From positions 1,674,001 through 1,738,000 of the forward strand of contig CAXIUT010000183.1 of NCBI GenBank assembly GCA_964035545.1: a stretch of 64,000 bases of DNA, written 5' to 3'. The number at the start of each line of letters is the position of its first letter. Position 1 is the stretch's first letter. Source of the DNA: Bugula neritina. Lineage: Eukaryota > Bryozoa > Gymnolaemata > Cheilostomatida > Bugulidae. The notes beneath the pieces are model-generated. The model had not been told where the DNA came from. It ran no database searches and saw nothing but the letters and a program-made list of their open reading frames with translations. Positions 16,901 through 34,500 of this stretch are shown in pieces. The translations under genes were made by a program, and so were the position numbers.

Positions 16901-17411
16901 GCAACATCCTACAATATGCTAAAATACACTGTAACATATTGAAATACACTGCAACACTTTGAAATATACTGCAACATGCCGAAATATATGGTAAACTACT
17001 GCAACATACTACAACATATTGAAATACACTGCAACACATTGAAATATACTGCAACATACCTAAATATACGGTAATATACTGAAATATACTGTAACACATT
17101 GAAAAATACTGCAACATACTGAAATATACTGTAACACACCGAAATATACAGCAACATACTGAAATACACTGTAACATACTGAAATATACTGCAACATACT
17201 GAAACACACTGCTACATACTGAAATATACTGCAACATACTGCAACATACTGCAACATACTGAAATACACTGTAACATACTGAAATAAACTGCAACATACT
17301 ACAACATATTGAAATACACTGCAACACATTGAAATATACTGCAACATACCTAAATATACGGTAATATACTGAAACTCACTGTAACGCATTGCAAAATACT
17401 GCAACATACTG

Positions 17412-18430
17412 AAATTCACTGCGACACACTGAAATACGCTGCAAAATACTACAACATACTGAAATAAACTGTAACATATTGAAATACACTGCAACACATT
17501 GAAAAATACTGCAACATACTGAAATATACTGTAACACACTGAAATATACTGCAACATACTGAAATACACTGTAACATACTGAAATATACTGCAACATACT
17601 GAAATACACTGCTACATACTGAAATATACTGCAACATACTGCAACATACTGCAATACACTGTAACATACTGAAATACACTGCAACATACTACAACATATT
17701 GAAATACACTGCAACACATTTAAACACACTGCAACTTACCGAATATATGGTAAACTACTGAAATATACTGTAACGCATCGAAAAGTACTGCAACATACTG
17801 AAATATATTGCGACACATTGCAATAAACTGTAACATACTGAAAAATGCTGTAGCACACTGAAATGCACTGCCATTCACTGAAATATACTGCAACATACTG
17901 AAATACACCGCAACATCCTACAACATACTGAAATACACTGTAACATAACGAAACATATGGTAAACTACTGAATTATATTTCAACACATTGAAAAATACTG
18001 CAACATACTGAAATATATTTTAACACATTGAAAAATACTGCAACATACTGAAATATACTGTAACACACTGAAGTACACTACAACTCACTGAAATATACTG
18101 CAATATACTGAAATACACTGCAACATCCTACAAAATGCTGAAATACACTGTAACATATTGAAAAAAACTGCAACATACTGAAATATACTGCGACACCTAG
18201 CAATATACTGTAACATACTGAAATATGCTCTAGCACACTGAAATACAATGCAACTCACTGAAATATACTGCAATATACTGAAATACACTGCAACATCCTA
18301 CAAAATGCTGAAATACACTGTAACATATTGAAATACACTGCAACAGATTGAAATATACTGCAACATACCGAAATATATGGTAAACTACTGAAATATACTG
18401 TAACACATTGAAAAAAACTGCAACATACTG
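17412..18430. repeat. 1,019-bp nested tandem duplication, unit a (HOR copy 1)
   Basis: Matches 18431-19449 at a constant offset of 1,019 bp. Both units start at AAATTCACTGCGACAC and both contain the 9-bp slip monomer CTTACCGAATATATGG (about 17738 and 18759) and the marker GAAATGCACTGCCATTCACTG in pieces. The same pair sits at 25096-27133 and 32789-34826 in HOR copies 2 and 3. Confidence 0.85.
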
Positions 18431-19449
18431 AAATTCACTGCGACACACTGAAATACGCTGCAAAATACTACAACATACTGAAATAAACTGTAACATATTG
18501 AAATACACTGCAACACATTGAAAAATACTGCAACATACTGAAATATACTGTAACACACTGAAATATACTGCAACATACTGAAATACACTGTAACATACTG
18601 AAATATACTGCAACATACTGAAATACACTGCTACATACTGAAATATACTGCAACATACTGCAACATACTGCAATACACTGTAACATACTGAAACACACTG
18701 CAACATACTACAACATATTGAAATACACTGCAACACATTTAAACACACTGCAACTTACCGAATATATGGTAAACTACTGAAATATACTGTAACGCATTGA
18801 AAAGTACTGCAACATACTGAAATATATTGCGACACATTGCAATAAACTGTAACATACTGAAAAATGCTGTAGCACACTGAAATGCACTGCCATTCACTGC
18901 AATATACTGCAACATACTGAAATACACCGCAACATCCTACAACATACTGAAATACACTGTAACATAACGAAACATATGGTAAACTACTGAAATATATTTT
19001 AACACATTGAAAAATACTGCAACATACTGAAATATATTTTAACACATTGAAAAATACTGCAACATACTGAAATATACTGTAACACACTGAAGTACACTGC
19101 AACTCACTGAAATATACTGCAATATACTGAAATACACTGCAACATCCTACAAAATGCTGAAATACACTGTAACATATTGAAAAAAACTGCAACATACTGA
19201 AATATACTGCGACACCTAGCAATATACTGTAACATACTGAAATATGCTCTAGCACACTGAAATACAATGCAACTCACTGAAATATACTGCAATATACTGA
19301 AATACACTGCAACATCCTACAAAATGCTGAAATACACTGTAACATATTGAAATACACTGCAACAGATTGAAATATACTGCAACATACCGAAATATATGTA
19401 AACTACTGAAATATACTGTAACACATTGAAAAAAACTGCAACATACTGA
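18431..19449. repeat. 1,019-bp nested tandem duplication, unit b (HOR copy 1)
   Basis: Second unit of the pair. It differs from unit a by a 1-bp loss at about 19396 (ATATGTAAAC instead of ATATGGTAAAC) and by point changes such as CACTGCAATATACTG near 18897. The 1-bp loss is kept in the matching unit of HOR copies 2 and 3 (about 27079 and 34773), so it predates their amplification. Confidence 0.82.
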
Positions 19450-20891
19450 AATATACTGCGACACCTAGCAATATACTGTAACATACTGAAATATGCTCTA
19501 GCACACTGAAATACAATGCAACTCACTGAAATATACTGCAACATACTGAAATACACTGCAACATCCTACAACATGCTGAAATACACTGTAACATACTGAA
19601 ATACACTGCTACATACTGAAATATACTGCAACATACTGCAACATACTGAAATACACTGTAATATACTGAAATAAACTGCAACATAGTACAACATATTGAA
19701 ATACATTGCAACACATTGAAATATACTGCAACATACCTAAATATACGGTAATATACTGAAATATACTGTAACACGTGGAAAAAACTGCAACATACTGAAA
19801 TACACTGCAACACACTGAAATACACCGCAAAATACTACAACATACTGAAATACACTGTAACATATTGATATACACTGCAACACATTGAAATATACTGCAG
19901 CATACCGAAATATATGGTAAACTAATGAAATATACTGTAACACATTGAAAAATACCGCAACATACTGAAATATACTGCGACACATTGCAATATACTGTAA
20001 CATACTGAAATATGCTGTAGCACACTGAAATACACTGCAACATCCTACAACATACTGAAATACATTGTAACATATTGAAATACACTGCAACACATTGAAA
20101 TATACTGCAACATAACAAAATATATGGTAAACTACTGAAATAGACTTTAACACATTGAAAAATACTGCAACATACTGAAATATACTGTAACACACTGAAG
20201 TATACTGCAACATACTGAAATACACTGTAACATACTGAAATACACTGCAACATACTACCACATATTGAAACACACTGCAACACATAGAAATGTACTGCAA
20301 CATACCGAAATATATGGTAAACTACTAAAATATACTGAAACACATTGAAAAATACTGCAACGTACTGAAATATACTGCGACACCTAGCAATATACTGTAA
20401 CATACTGAAATATGCTCTAGCACACTGAAATACAATGCAACTTACTGAAATATACTGCAACATACTGAAATACACTGCAACATCCTACAATATGCTAAAA
20501 TACACTGTAACATATTGAAGTACACTGCAACACTTTGAAATATACTGCAACATGCCGAAATATATGGTAAACTACTGCAACATACTACAACATATTGAAA
20601 TACACTGCAACACATTGAAATATACTGCAACATACCTAAATATACGGTAATATACTGAAATATACTGTAACACACCGAAATATACAGCAACATACTGAAA
20701 TACACTGTAACATACTGAAATATACTGCAACATACTGAAACACACTGCTACATACTGAAATATACTGCAACATACTGAAATACACTGTAACATACTGAAA
20801 TAAACTGCAACATACTACAACATATTGAAATACACTGCAACACATTGAAATATACTGCAACATACCTAAATATACAGTAATATACTGAAAT

Positions 20892-23800
20892 TCACTGTAA
20901 CGCATTGCAAAATACTGCAACATACTGAAATTCACTGCGACACACTGAAATACGCTGCAAAATACTACAACATACTGAAATAAACTGTAACATATTGAAA
21001 TACACTGCAACACATTGAAAAATACTGCAACATACTGAAATATACTGTAACACACTGAAATATACTGCAACATACTGAAATACACTGTAACATACTGAAA
21101 TATACTGCGACACCTAGCAATATACTGTAACATACTGAAATATGCTCTAGCACACTGAAATACAATGCAACTCACTGAAATATACTGCAACATACTGAAA
21201 TACACTGCAACATCCTACAACATGCTGAAATACACTGTAACATATTGAAATACACTGCAACACTTTGAAATATACTGCAACATACCGAAATATATGGTAA
21301 ACTACTGCAACACACTACAACATATTGAAATACACTGCAACATACCTAAATATACGGTAATATACTGAAATATACTGTAACACATCGAAATATACTGCAA
21401 CATACTGAAATACACTGTAACATACTGAAATATACTGCAACATACTGAAATACACTGCTACATACTGAAATATACTGCAACATACTGCAACATACTGAAA
21501 TACACTGTAACATACTGAAATAAACTGCAACATACTACAACATATTGAAATACACTGCAACACAATGAAATATACTGCAACATACCTAAATATACGGTAA
21601 TATACTGAAATATACTGTATCACATTGAAAAAACTGCAACATACTGAAATACACTGCAACACACTGAAATACATCGCAAAATACTACAACATACTGAAAT
21701 ACACTGTAACATATTGAAATCCAGTGCAACACATTTAAATATACTGCAACATACCGAAATATATGGTAAACTAATGAAATATACTGTAACACAATGAAAA
21801 ATACCGCAACATACTAAAATATACTGCGACACATTGCAATATACTGTAACATACTGAAATATGCTGTAGCACACTGAAATACACTGCAACACCCTACAAC
21901 ATACTGAAATACACTGTAACATATTGAAATACACCGCAAGAAATTGAAATAGACTGCAACACAACAAAATATATGGTAAACTACTGAAATAGACTTTAAC
22001 ACTTTGAAAAATACTGCAACATACAGAAATATACTGTAACACACTGAAATATACTGCAACATACTGAAATACACTGTAACATACTGAAATATACTGCAAC
22101 ATACTGAAATATACTGCAACATACTGCAACATACTGCAACATACTGAAATACGCTGTAACATACTGAAATACACTGCAACATACTACAACATATTGAAAT
22201 ACACTGCAACACATTGAAATGTACTGCAACATACCGAAATATACGGTAATATACTGAAATATACAGTAACACATTGAAAAATACTGCAACATACTGAAAT
22301 ACACTGTAACATATTGAAGTACACTGCAACACATTTAAATATACTGCAACATACCAAAATATATGGTAAACAACTGAAATATACTTTAACACATTGAAAA
22401 ATACTGCAACATACTGAAATATATTGCGACACATTGCAATATACTGTAACATAACGAAATATGCTCTAGCACACTGAAATACACTGCAACTCACTGAAAT
22501 ATACTGCAACATACTGAAATACACTGTGACATACTGAAATATACTGCAACATATTGAAATACACTGCTACATACCGAAATATACTGCAACATACTGCAAA
22601 ATACTGAAATACACTGCAGCATACTACAACATACTGAAATACTCTGCAACACATTGAAATATACTGCAACATACCTAAATATACGGTAATATACCGAAAT
22701 ATACTGTAACGCATTGCAAAATACTGCAACAAACTGAAATACACTGCGACACACTGAAATACGCTGCAAAATACTACAACACACTGAAATAAACTGTAAC
22801 ATATTGAAATACACTGCAGCACATTGAAAAATACTGCAACATACTGAAATATACTGTAACACACTGAAATATACTGCAACATACTGAAATACACTGTAAC
22901 ATACTGAAATATACTGCAACATACTGAAATACACTGCTACATACTGAAATATACTGCAACATACTGCAACATACTGCAATACACTGTAACATACTGAAAT
23001 ACACTGCAACATACTACAACATACTGAAATACACTGCAACACAGTGAAATATACTGCAACATACCTAAATATACGGTAATATACAGAAATGTACTGTAAC
23101 ATACTGGAACATACTGTAACACACGGAAATATACTACAAAACACTGAAATACACTGCAACATACTGAAATACGCTGTAACATACTGAAATACACTGCAAC
23201 ATCCTACAAAATGCTGAAATACACTGTAACATATTGAAATACACTGCAACACATTGAAATATACTGCAACATACCGAAATATATGGTAAACTACTGAAAT
23301 ATACTGTAACACATTGAAAAATACTGCAACATACTGAAATATACTGCGACACCTAGCAATATACTGTAACATACTGAAATATGCTCTAGCATACTGAAAT
23401 ACAATGCAACATACTGAAATATACTGCAACATACTGAAATACACTGCAACATCCTACAACATGCTGAAATACACTGTAACATATTGAAATACACTGCAAC
23501 ACTTTGAAATATACTGCAACATACCGAAATATATGGTAAAATACTGCAACATACTACAGCATATTGAAATACACTGCAACACATTGAAATATACTGCAAC
23601 ATACCTAAATGTACGGTAATATACTGAAATATACTGTAACACATTGAAAAATACTGCAACATACTGAAATACACTGTAACATACTGAAATATACTGCAAC
23701 ATACTGAAATACACTGCTACATACTGAAATATACTGCAACATACTGCAACATACTGAAATACACTGTAATATACTGAAATAAACTGCAACATAGTACAAC

Positions 23801-26800
23801 ATATTGAAATACATTGCAACACATTGAAATATACTGCAACATACCTAAATATACGGTAATATACTGAAATATACTGTAACACGTGGAAAAAACTGCAACA
23901 TACTGAAATACACTGCAACACACTGAAATACACCGCAAAATACTACAACATACTGAAATACACTGTAACATATTGAGATACACTGCAACACATTGAAATA
24001 TACTGCAGCATACCGAAATATATGGTAAACTAATGAAATATACTGTAACACATTGAAAAATACCGCAACATACTGAAATATACTGCGACACATTGCAATA
24101 TACTGTAACATACTGAAATATGCTGTAGCACACTGAAATACACTGCAACATCCTACAACATACTGAAATACATTGTAACATATTGAAATACACTGCAACA
24201 CATTGAAATATACTGCAACATAACAAAATATATGGTAAACTACTGAAATAGACTTTAACACATTGAAAAATACTGCAACATACTGAAATATACTGTAACA
24301 CACTGAAGTATACTGCAACATACTGAAATACACTGTAACATACTGAAATACACTGCAACATACTACCACATATTGAAACACACTGCAACACATAGAAATG
24401 TACTGCAACATAACGAAATATATGGTAAACTACTAAAATATACTGAAACACATTGAAAAATACTGCAACGTACTGAAATATACTGCGACACCTAGCAATA
24501 TACTGTAACATACTGAAATATGCTCTAGCACACTGAAATACAATGCAACTTACTGAAATATACTGCAACATACTGAAATACACTGCAACATCCTACAATA
24601 TGCTAAAATACACTGTAACATATTGAAATACACTGCAACACTTTGAAATATACTGCAACATGCCGAAATATATGGTAAACTACTGCAACATACTACAACA
24701 TATTGAAATACACTGCAACACATTGAAATATACTGCAACATACCTAAATATACGGTAATATACTGAAATATACTGTAACACATTGAAAAATACTGCAACA
24801 TACTGAAATATACTGTAACACACCGAAATATACAGCAACATACTGAAATACACTGTAACATACTGAAATATACTGCAACATACTGAAACACACTGCTACA
24901 TACTGAAATATACTGCAACATACTGCAACATACTGCAACATACTGAAATACACTGTAACATACTGAAATAAACTGCAACATACTACAACATATTGAAATA
25001 CACTGCAACACATTGAAATATACTGCAACATACCTAAATATACGGTAATATACTGAAACTCACTGTAACGCATTGCAAAATACTGCAACATACTGAAATT
25101 CACTGCGACACACTGAAATACGCTGCAAAATACTACAACATACTGAAATAAACTGTAACATATTGAAATACACTGCAACTTATTGAAAAATACTGCAACA
25201 TACTGAAATATACTGTAACACACTGAAATATACTGCAACATACTGAAATACACTGTAACATACTGAAATATACTGCAACATACTGAAATACACTGCTACA
25301 TACTGAAATATACTGCAACATACTGCAACATACTGCAATACACTGTAACATACTGAAATACACTGCAACATACTACAACATATTGAAATACACTGCAACA
25401 CATTTAAACACACTGCAACTTACCGAATATATGGTAAACTACTGAAATATACTGTAACGCATCGAAAAGTACTGCAACATACTGAAATATATTGCGACAC
25501 ATTGCAATAAACTGTAACATACTGAAAAATGCTGTAGCACACTGAAATGCACTGCCATTCACTGAAATATACTGCAACATACTGAAATACACCGCAACAT
25601 CCTACAACATACTGAAATACACTGTAACATAACGAAACATATGGTAAACTACTGAATTATATTTCAACACATTGAAAAATACTGCAACATACTGAAATAT
25701 ATTTTAACACATTGAAAAATACTGCAACATACTGAAATATACTGTAACACACTGAAGTACACTACAACTCACTGAAATATACTGCAATATACTGAAATAC
25801 ACTGCAACATCCTACAAAATGCTGAAATACACTGTAACATATTGAAAAAAACTGCAACATACTGAAATATACTGCGACACCTAGCAATATACTGTAACAT
25901 ACTGAAATATGCTCTAGCACACTGAAATACAATGCAACTCACTGAAATATACTGCAATATACTGAAATACACTGCAACATCCTACAAAATGCTGAAATAC
26001 ACTGTAACATATTGAAATACACTGCAACAGATTGAAATATACTGCAACATACCGAAATATATGGTAAACTACTGAAATATACTGTAACACATTGAAAAAA
26101 ACTGCAACATACTGAAATTCACTGCGACACACTGAAATACGCTGCAAAATACTACAACATACTGAAATAAACTGTAACATATTGAAATACACTGCAACAA
26201 ATTGAAAAATACTGCAACATACTGAAATATACTGTAACACACTGAAATATACTGCAACATACTGAAATACACTGTAACATACTGAAATATACTGCAACAT
26301 ACTGAAATACACTGCTACATACTGAAATATACTGCAACATACTGCAACATACTGCAATACACTGTAACATACTGAAACACACTGCAACATACTACAACAT
26401 ATTGAAATACACTGCAACACATTTAAACACACTGCAACTTACCGAATATATGGTAAACTACTGAAATATACTGTAACGCATTGAAAAGTACTGCAACATA
26501 CTGAAATATATTGCGACACATTGCAATAAACTGTAACATACTGAAAAATGCTGTAGCACACTGAAATGCACTGCCATTCACTGCAATATACTGCAACATA
26601 CTGAAATACACCGCAACATCCTACAACATACTGAAATACACTGTAACATAACGAAACATATGGTAAACTACTGAAATATATTTTAACACATTGAAAAATA
26701 CTGCAACATACTGAAATATATTTTAACACATTGAAAAATACTGCAACATACTGAAATATACTGTAACACACTGAAGTACACTGCAACTCACTGAAATATA

Positions 26801-28584
26801 CTGCAATATACTGAAATACACTGCAACATCCTACAAAATGCTGAAATACACTGTAACATATTGAAAAAAACTGCAACATACTGAAATATACTGCGACACC
26901 TAGCAATATACTGTAACATACTGAAATATGCTCTAGCACACTGAAATACAATGCAACTCACTGAAATATACTGCAATATACTGAAATACACTGCAACATC
27001 CTACAAAATGCTGAAATACACTGTAACATATTGAAATACACTGCAACAGATTGAAATATACTGCAACATACCGAAATATATGTAAACTACTGAAATATAC
27101 TGTAACACATTGAAAAAAACTGCAACATACTGAAATATACTGCGACACCTAGCAATATACTGTAACATACTGAAATATGCTCTAGCACACTGAAATACAA
27201 TGCAACTCACTGAAATATACTGCAACATACTGAAATACACTGCAACATCCTACAACATGCTGAAATACACTGTAACATACTGAAATACACTGCTACATAC
27301 TGAAATATACTGCAACATACTGCAACATACTGAAATACACTGTAATATACTGAAATAAACTGCAACATAGTACAACATATTGAAATACATTGCAACACAT
27401 TGAAATATACTGCAACATACCTAAATATACGGTAATATACTGAAATATACTGTAACACGTGGAAAAAACTGCAACATACTGAAATACACTGCAACACACT
27501 GAAATACACCGCAAAATACTACAACATACTGAAATACACTGTAACATATTGATATACACTGCAACACATTGAAATATACTGCAGCATACCGAAATATATG
27601 GTAAACTAATGAAATATACTGTAACACATTGAAAAATACCGCAACATACTGAAATATACTGCGACACATTGCAATATACTGTAACATACTGAAATATGCT
27701 GTAGCACACTGAAATACACTGCAACATCCTACAACATACTGAAATACATTGTAACATATTGAAATACACTGCAACACATTGAAATATACTGCAACATAAC
27801 AAAATATATGGTAAACTACTGAAATAGACTTTAACACATTGAAAAATACTGCAACATACTGAAATATACTGTAACACACTGAAGTATACTGCAACATACT
27901 GAAATACACTGTAACATACTGAAATACACTGCAACATACTACCACATATTGAAACACACTGCAACACATAGAAATGTACTGCAACATACCGAAATATATG
28001 GTAAACTACTAAAATATACTGAAACACATTGAAAAATACTGCAACGTACTGAAATATACTGCGACACCTAGCAATATACTGTAACATACTGAAATATGCT
28101 CTAGCACACTGAAATACAATGCAACTTACTGAAATATACTGCAACATACTGAAATACACTGCAACATCCTACAATATGCTAAAATACCTGTAACATATTG
28201 AAGTACACTGCAACACTTTGAAATATACTGCAACATGCCGAAATATATGGTAAACTACTGCAACATACTACAACATATTGAAATACACTGCAACACATTG
28301 AAATATACTGCAACATACCTAAATATACGGTAATATACTGAAATATACTGTAACACACCGAAATATACAGCAACATACTGAAATACACTGTAACATACTG
28401 AAATATACTGCAACATACTGAAACACACTGCTACATACTGAAATATACTGCAACATACTGCAACATACTGAAATACACTGTAACATACTGAAATAAACTG
28501 CAACATACTACAACATATTGAAATACACTGCAACACATTGAAATATACTGCAACATACCTAAATATACAGTAATATACTGAAAT
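20892..28584. repeat. ~7.69-kb higher-order repeat, copy 2
   Basis: Aligns with copy 1 and, at an offset of 7,693, with copy 3. It shares with copy 3, but not copy 1, the variants GCAACTTATTG near 25176 and CATAACGAAATAT near 24411. It shares ATTGATATAC near 27550 with copy 1 but not copy 3. A private 1-bp loss at about 28187 (AAAATACCTGTAAC) marks this copy. Confidence 0.88.
25096..27133. repeat. 1,019-bp tandem pair in HOR copy 2
   Basis: Units at about 25096-26114 and 26115-27133, 7,684 bp downstream of the pair in copy 1, with the same internal 1,019-bp offset and the same slip monomers (about 25424, 26447 and 27079). Confidence 0.8.
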
Positions 28585-31500
28585 TCACTGTAACGCATTG
28601 CAAAATACTGCAACATACTGAAATTCACTGCGACACACTGAAATACGCTGCAAAATACTACAACATACTGAAATAAACTGTAACATATTGAAATACACTG
28701 CAACACATTGAAAAATACTGCAACATACTGAAATATACTGTAACACACTGAAATATACTGCAACATACTGAAATACACTGTAACATACTGAAATATACTG
28801 CGACACCTAGCAATATACTGTAACATACTGAAATATGCTCTAGCACACTGAAATACAATGCAACTCACTGAAATATACTGCAACATACTGAAATACACTG
28901 CAACATCCTACAACATGCTGAAATACACTGTAACATATTGAAATACACTGCAACACTTTGAAATATACTGCAACATACCGAAATATATGGTAAACTACTG
29001 CAACACACTACAACATATTGAAATACACTGCAACATACCTAAATATACGGTAATATACTGAAATATACTGTAACACATCGAAATATACTGCAACATACTG
29101 AAATACACTGTAACATACTGAAATATACTGCAACATACTGAAATACACTGCTACATACTGAAATATACTGCAACATACTGCAACATACTGAAATACACTG
29201 TAACATACTGAAATAAACTGCAACATACTACAACATATTGAAATACACTGCAACACAATGAAATATACTGCAACATACCTAAATATACGGTAATATACTG
29301 AAATATACTGTATCACATTGAAAAAACTGCAACATACTGAAATACACTGCAACACACTGAAATACATCGCAAAATACTACAACATACTGAAATACACTGT
29401 AACATATTGAAATCCAGTGCAACACATTTAAATATACTGCAACATACCGAAATATATGGTAAACTAATGAAATATACTGTAACACAATGAAAAATACCGC
29501 AACATACTAAAATATACTGCGACACATTGCAATATACTGTAACATACTGAAATATGCTGTAGCACACTGAAATACACTGCAACACCCTACAACATACTGA
29601 AATACACTGTAACATATTGAAATACACCGCAAGAAATTGAAATAGACTGCAACACAACAAAATATATGGTAAACTACTGAAATAGACTTTAACACTTTGA
29701 AAAATACTGCAACATACAGAAATATACTGTAACACACTGAAATATACTGCAACATACTGAAATACACTGTAACATACTGAAATATACTGCAACATACTGA
29801 AATATACTGCAACATACTGCAACATACTGCAACATACTGAAATACGCTGTAACATACTGAAATACACTGCAACATACTACAACATATTGAAATACACTGC
29901 AACACATTGAAATGTACTGCAACATACCGAAATATACGGTAATATACTGAAATATACAGTAACACATTGAAAAATACTGCAACATACTGAAATACACTGT
30001 AACATATTGAAGTACACTGCAACACATTTAAATATACTGCAACATACCAAAATATATGGTAAACAACTGAAATATACTTTAACACATTGAAAAATACTGC
30101 AACATACTGAAATATATTGCGACACATTGCAATATACTGTAACATAACGAAATATGCTCTAGCACACTGAAATACACTGCAACTCACTGAAATATACTGC
30201 AACATACTGAAATACACTGTGACATACTGAAATATACTGCAACATATTGAAATACACTGCTACATACCGAAATATACTGCAACATACTGCAAAATACTGA
30301 AATACACTGCAGCATACTACAACATACTGAAATACTCTGCAACACATTGAAATATACTGCAACATACCTAAATATACGGTAATATACCGAAATATACTGT
30401 AACGCATTGCAAAATACTGCAACAAACTGAAATACACTGCGACACACTGAAATACGCTGCAAAATACTACAACACACTGAAATAAACTGTAACATATTGA
30501 AATACACTGCAGCACATTGAAAAATACTGCAACATACTGAAATATACTGTAACACACTGAAATATACTGCAACATACTGAAATACACTGTAACATACTGA
30601 AATATACTGCAACATACTGAAATACACTGCTACATACTGAAATATACTGCAACATACTGCAACATACTGCAATACACTGTAACATACTGAAATACACTGC
30701 AACATACTACAACATACTGAAATACACTGCAACACAGTGAAATATACTGCAACATACCTAAATATACGGTAATATACAGAAATGTACTGTAACATACTGG
30801 AACATACTGTAACACACGGAAATATACTACAAAACACTGAAATACACTGCAACATACTGAAATACGCTGTAACATACTGAAATACACTGCAACATCCTAC
30901 AAAATGCTGAAATACACTGTAACATATTGAAATACACTGCAACACATTGAAATATACTGCAACATACCGAAATATATGGTAAACTACTGAAATATACTGT
31001 AACACATTGAAAAATACTGCAACATACTGAAATATACTGCGACACCTAGCAATATACTGTAACATACTGAAATATGCTCTAGCATACTGAAATACAATGC
31101 AACATACTGAAATATACTGCAACATACTGAAATACACTGCAACATCCTACAACATGCTGAAATACACTGTAACATATTGAAATACACTGCAACACTTTGA
31201 AATATACTGCAACATACCGAAATATATGGTAAAATACTGCAACATACTACAGCATATTGAAATACACTGCAACACATTGAAATATACTGCAACATACCTA
31301 AATGTACGGTAATATACTGAAATATACTGTAACACATTGAAAAATACTGCAACATACTGAAATACACTGTAACATACTGAAATATACTGCAACATACTGA
31401 AATACACTGCTACATACTGAAATATACTGCAACATACTGCAACATACTGAAATACACTGTAATATACTGAAATAAACTGCAACATAGTACAACATATTGA

Positions 31501-34500
31501 AATACATTGCAACACATTGAAATATACTGCAACATACCTAAATATACGGTAATATACTGAAATATACTGTAACACGTGGAAAAAACTGCAACATACTGAA
31601 ATACACTGCAACACACTGAAATACACCGCAAAATACTACAACATACTGAAATACACTGTAACATATTGAGATACACTGCAACACATTGAAATATACTGCA
31701 GCATACCGAAATATATGGTAAACTAATGAAATATACTGTAACACATTGAAAAATACCGCAACATACTGAAATATACTGCGACACATTGCAATATACTGTA
31801 ACATACTGAAATATGCTGTAGCACACTGAAATACACTGCAACATCCTACAACATACTGAAATACATTGTAACATATTGAAATACACTGCAACACATTGAA
31901 ATATACTGCAACATAACAAAATATATGGTAAACTACTGAAATAGACTTTAACACATTGAAAAATACTGCAACATACTGAAATATACTGTAACACACTGAA
32001 GTATACTGCAACATACTGAAATACACTGTAACATACTGAAATACACTGCAACATACTACCACATATTGAAACACACTGCAACACATAGAAATGTACTGCA
32101 ACATAACGAAATATATGGTAAACTACTAAAATATACTGAAACACATTGAAAAATACTGCAACGTACTGAAATATACTGCGACACCTAGCAATATACTGTA
32201 ACATACTGAAATATGCTCTAGCACACTGAAATACAATGCAACTTACTGAAATATACTGCAACATACTGAAATACACTGCAACATCCTACAATATGCTAAA
32301 ATACACTGTAACATATTGAAATACACTGCAACACTTTGAAATATACTGCAACATGCCGAAATATATGGTAAACTACTGCAACATACTACAACATATTGAA
32401 ATACACTGCAACACATTGAAATATACTGCAACATACCTAAATATACGGTAATATACTGAAATATACTGTAACACATTGAAAAATACTGCAACATACTGAA
32501 ATATACTGTAACACACCGAAATATACAGCAACATACTGAAATACACTGTAACATACTGAAATATACTGCAACATACTGAAACACACTGCTACATACTGAA
32601 ATATACTGCAACATACTGCAACATACTGCAACATACTGAAATACACTGTAACATACTGAAATAAACTGCAACATACTACAACATATTGAAATACACTGCA
32701 ACACATTGAAATATACTGCAACATACCTAAATATACGGTAATATACTGAAACTCACTGTAACGCATTGCAAAATACTGCAACATACTGAAATTCACTGCG
32801 ACACACTGAAATACGCTGCAAAATACTACAACATACTGAAATAAACTGTAACATATTGAAATACACTGCAACTTATTGAAAAATACTGCAACATACTGAA
32901 ATATACTGTAACACACTGAAATATACTGCAACATACTGAAATACACTGTAACATACTGAAATATACTGCAACATACTGAAATACACTGCTACATACTGAA
33001 ATATACTGCAACATACTGCAACATACTGCAATACACTGTAACATACTGAAATACACTGCAACATACTACAACATATTGAAATACACTGCAACACATTTAA
33101 ACACACTGCAACTTACCGAATATATGGTAAACTACTGAAATATACTGTAACGCATCGAAAAGTACTGCAACATACTGAAATATATTGCGACACATTGCAA
33201 TAAACTGTAACATACTGAAAAATGCTGTAGCACACTGAAATGCACTGCCATTCACTGAAATATACTGCAACATACTGAAATACACCGCAACATCCTACAA
33301 CATACTGAAATACACTGTAACATAACGAAACATATGGTAAACTACTGAATTATATTTCAACACATTGAAAAATACTGCAACATACTGAAATATATTTTAA
33401 CACATTGAAAAATACTGCAACATACTGAAATATACTGTAACACACTGAAGTACACTACAACTCACTGAAATATACTGCAATATACTGAAATACACTGCAA
33501 CATCCTACAAAATGCTGAAATACACTGTAACATATTGAAAAAAACTGCAACATACTGAAATATACTGCGACACCTAGCAATATACTGTAACATACTGAAA
33601 TATGCTCTAGCACACTGAAATACAATGCAACTCACTGAAATATACTGCAATATACTGAAATACACTGCAACATCCTACAAAATGCTGAAATACACTGTAA
33701 CATATTGAAATACACTGCAACAGATTGAAATATACTGCAACATACCGAAATATATGGTAAACTACTGAAATATACTGTAACACATTGAAAAAAACTGCAA
33801 CATACTGAAATTCACTGCGACACACTGAAATACGCTGCAAAATACTACAACATACTGAAATAAACTGTAACATATTGAAATACACTGCAACAAATTGAAA
33901 AATACTGCAACATACTGAAATATACTGTAACACACTGAAATATACTGCAACATACTGAAATACACTGTAACATACTGAAATATACTGCAACATACTGAAA
34001 TACACTGCTACATACTGAAATATACTGCAACATACTGCAACATACTGCAATACACTGTAACATACTGAAACACACTGCAACATACTACAACATATTGAAA
34101 TACACTGCAACACATTTAAACACACTGCAACTTACCGAATATATGGTAAACTACTGAAATATACTGTAACGCATTGAAAAGTACTGCAACATACTGAAAT
34201 ATATTGCGACACATTGCAATAAACTGTAACATACTGAAAAATGCTGTAGCACACTGAAATGCACTGCCATTCACTGCAATATACTGCAACATACTGAAAT
34301 ACACCGCAACATCCTACAACATACTGAAATACACTGTAACATAACGAAACATATGGTAAACTACTGAAATATATTTTAACACATTGAAAAATACTGCAAC
34401 ATACTGAAATATATTTTAACACATTGAAAAATACTGCAACATACTGAAATATACTGTAACACACTGAAGTACACTGCAACTCACTGAAATATACTGCAAT

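Larger units (their letters stand above)
13209..20891. repeat. ~7.69-kb higher-order repeat, copy 1
   Basis: Aligns with 20892-28584 at an offset of 7,683, which becomes 7,684 after a 1-bp difference at a disturbed unit near 14963 (CACTGACAACATTG). Contains two related blocks 3,576 bp apart (around 16161-16900 and 19737-20475) and a 1,019-bp tandem duplication (17412-19449). Carries ATTGATATAC near 19867. Confidence 0.88.
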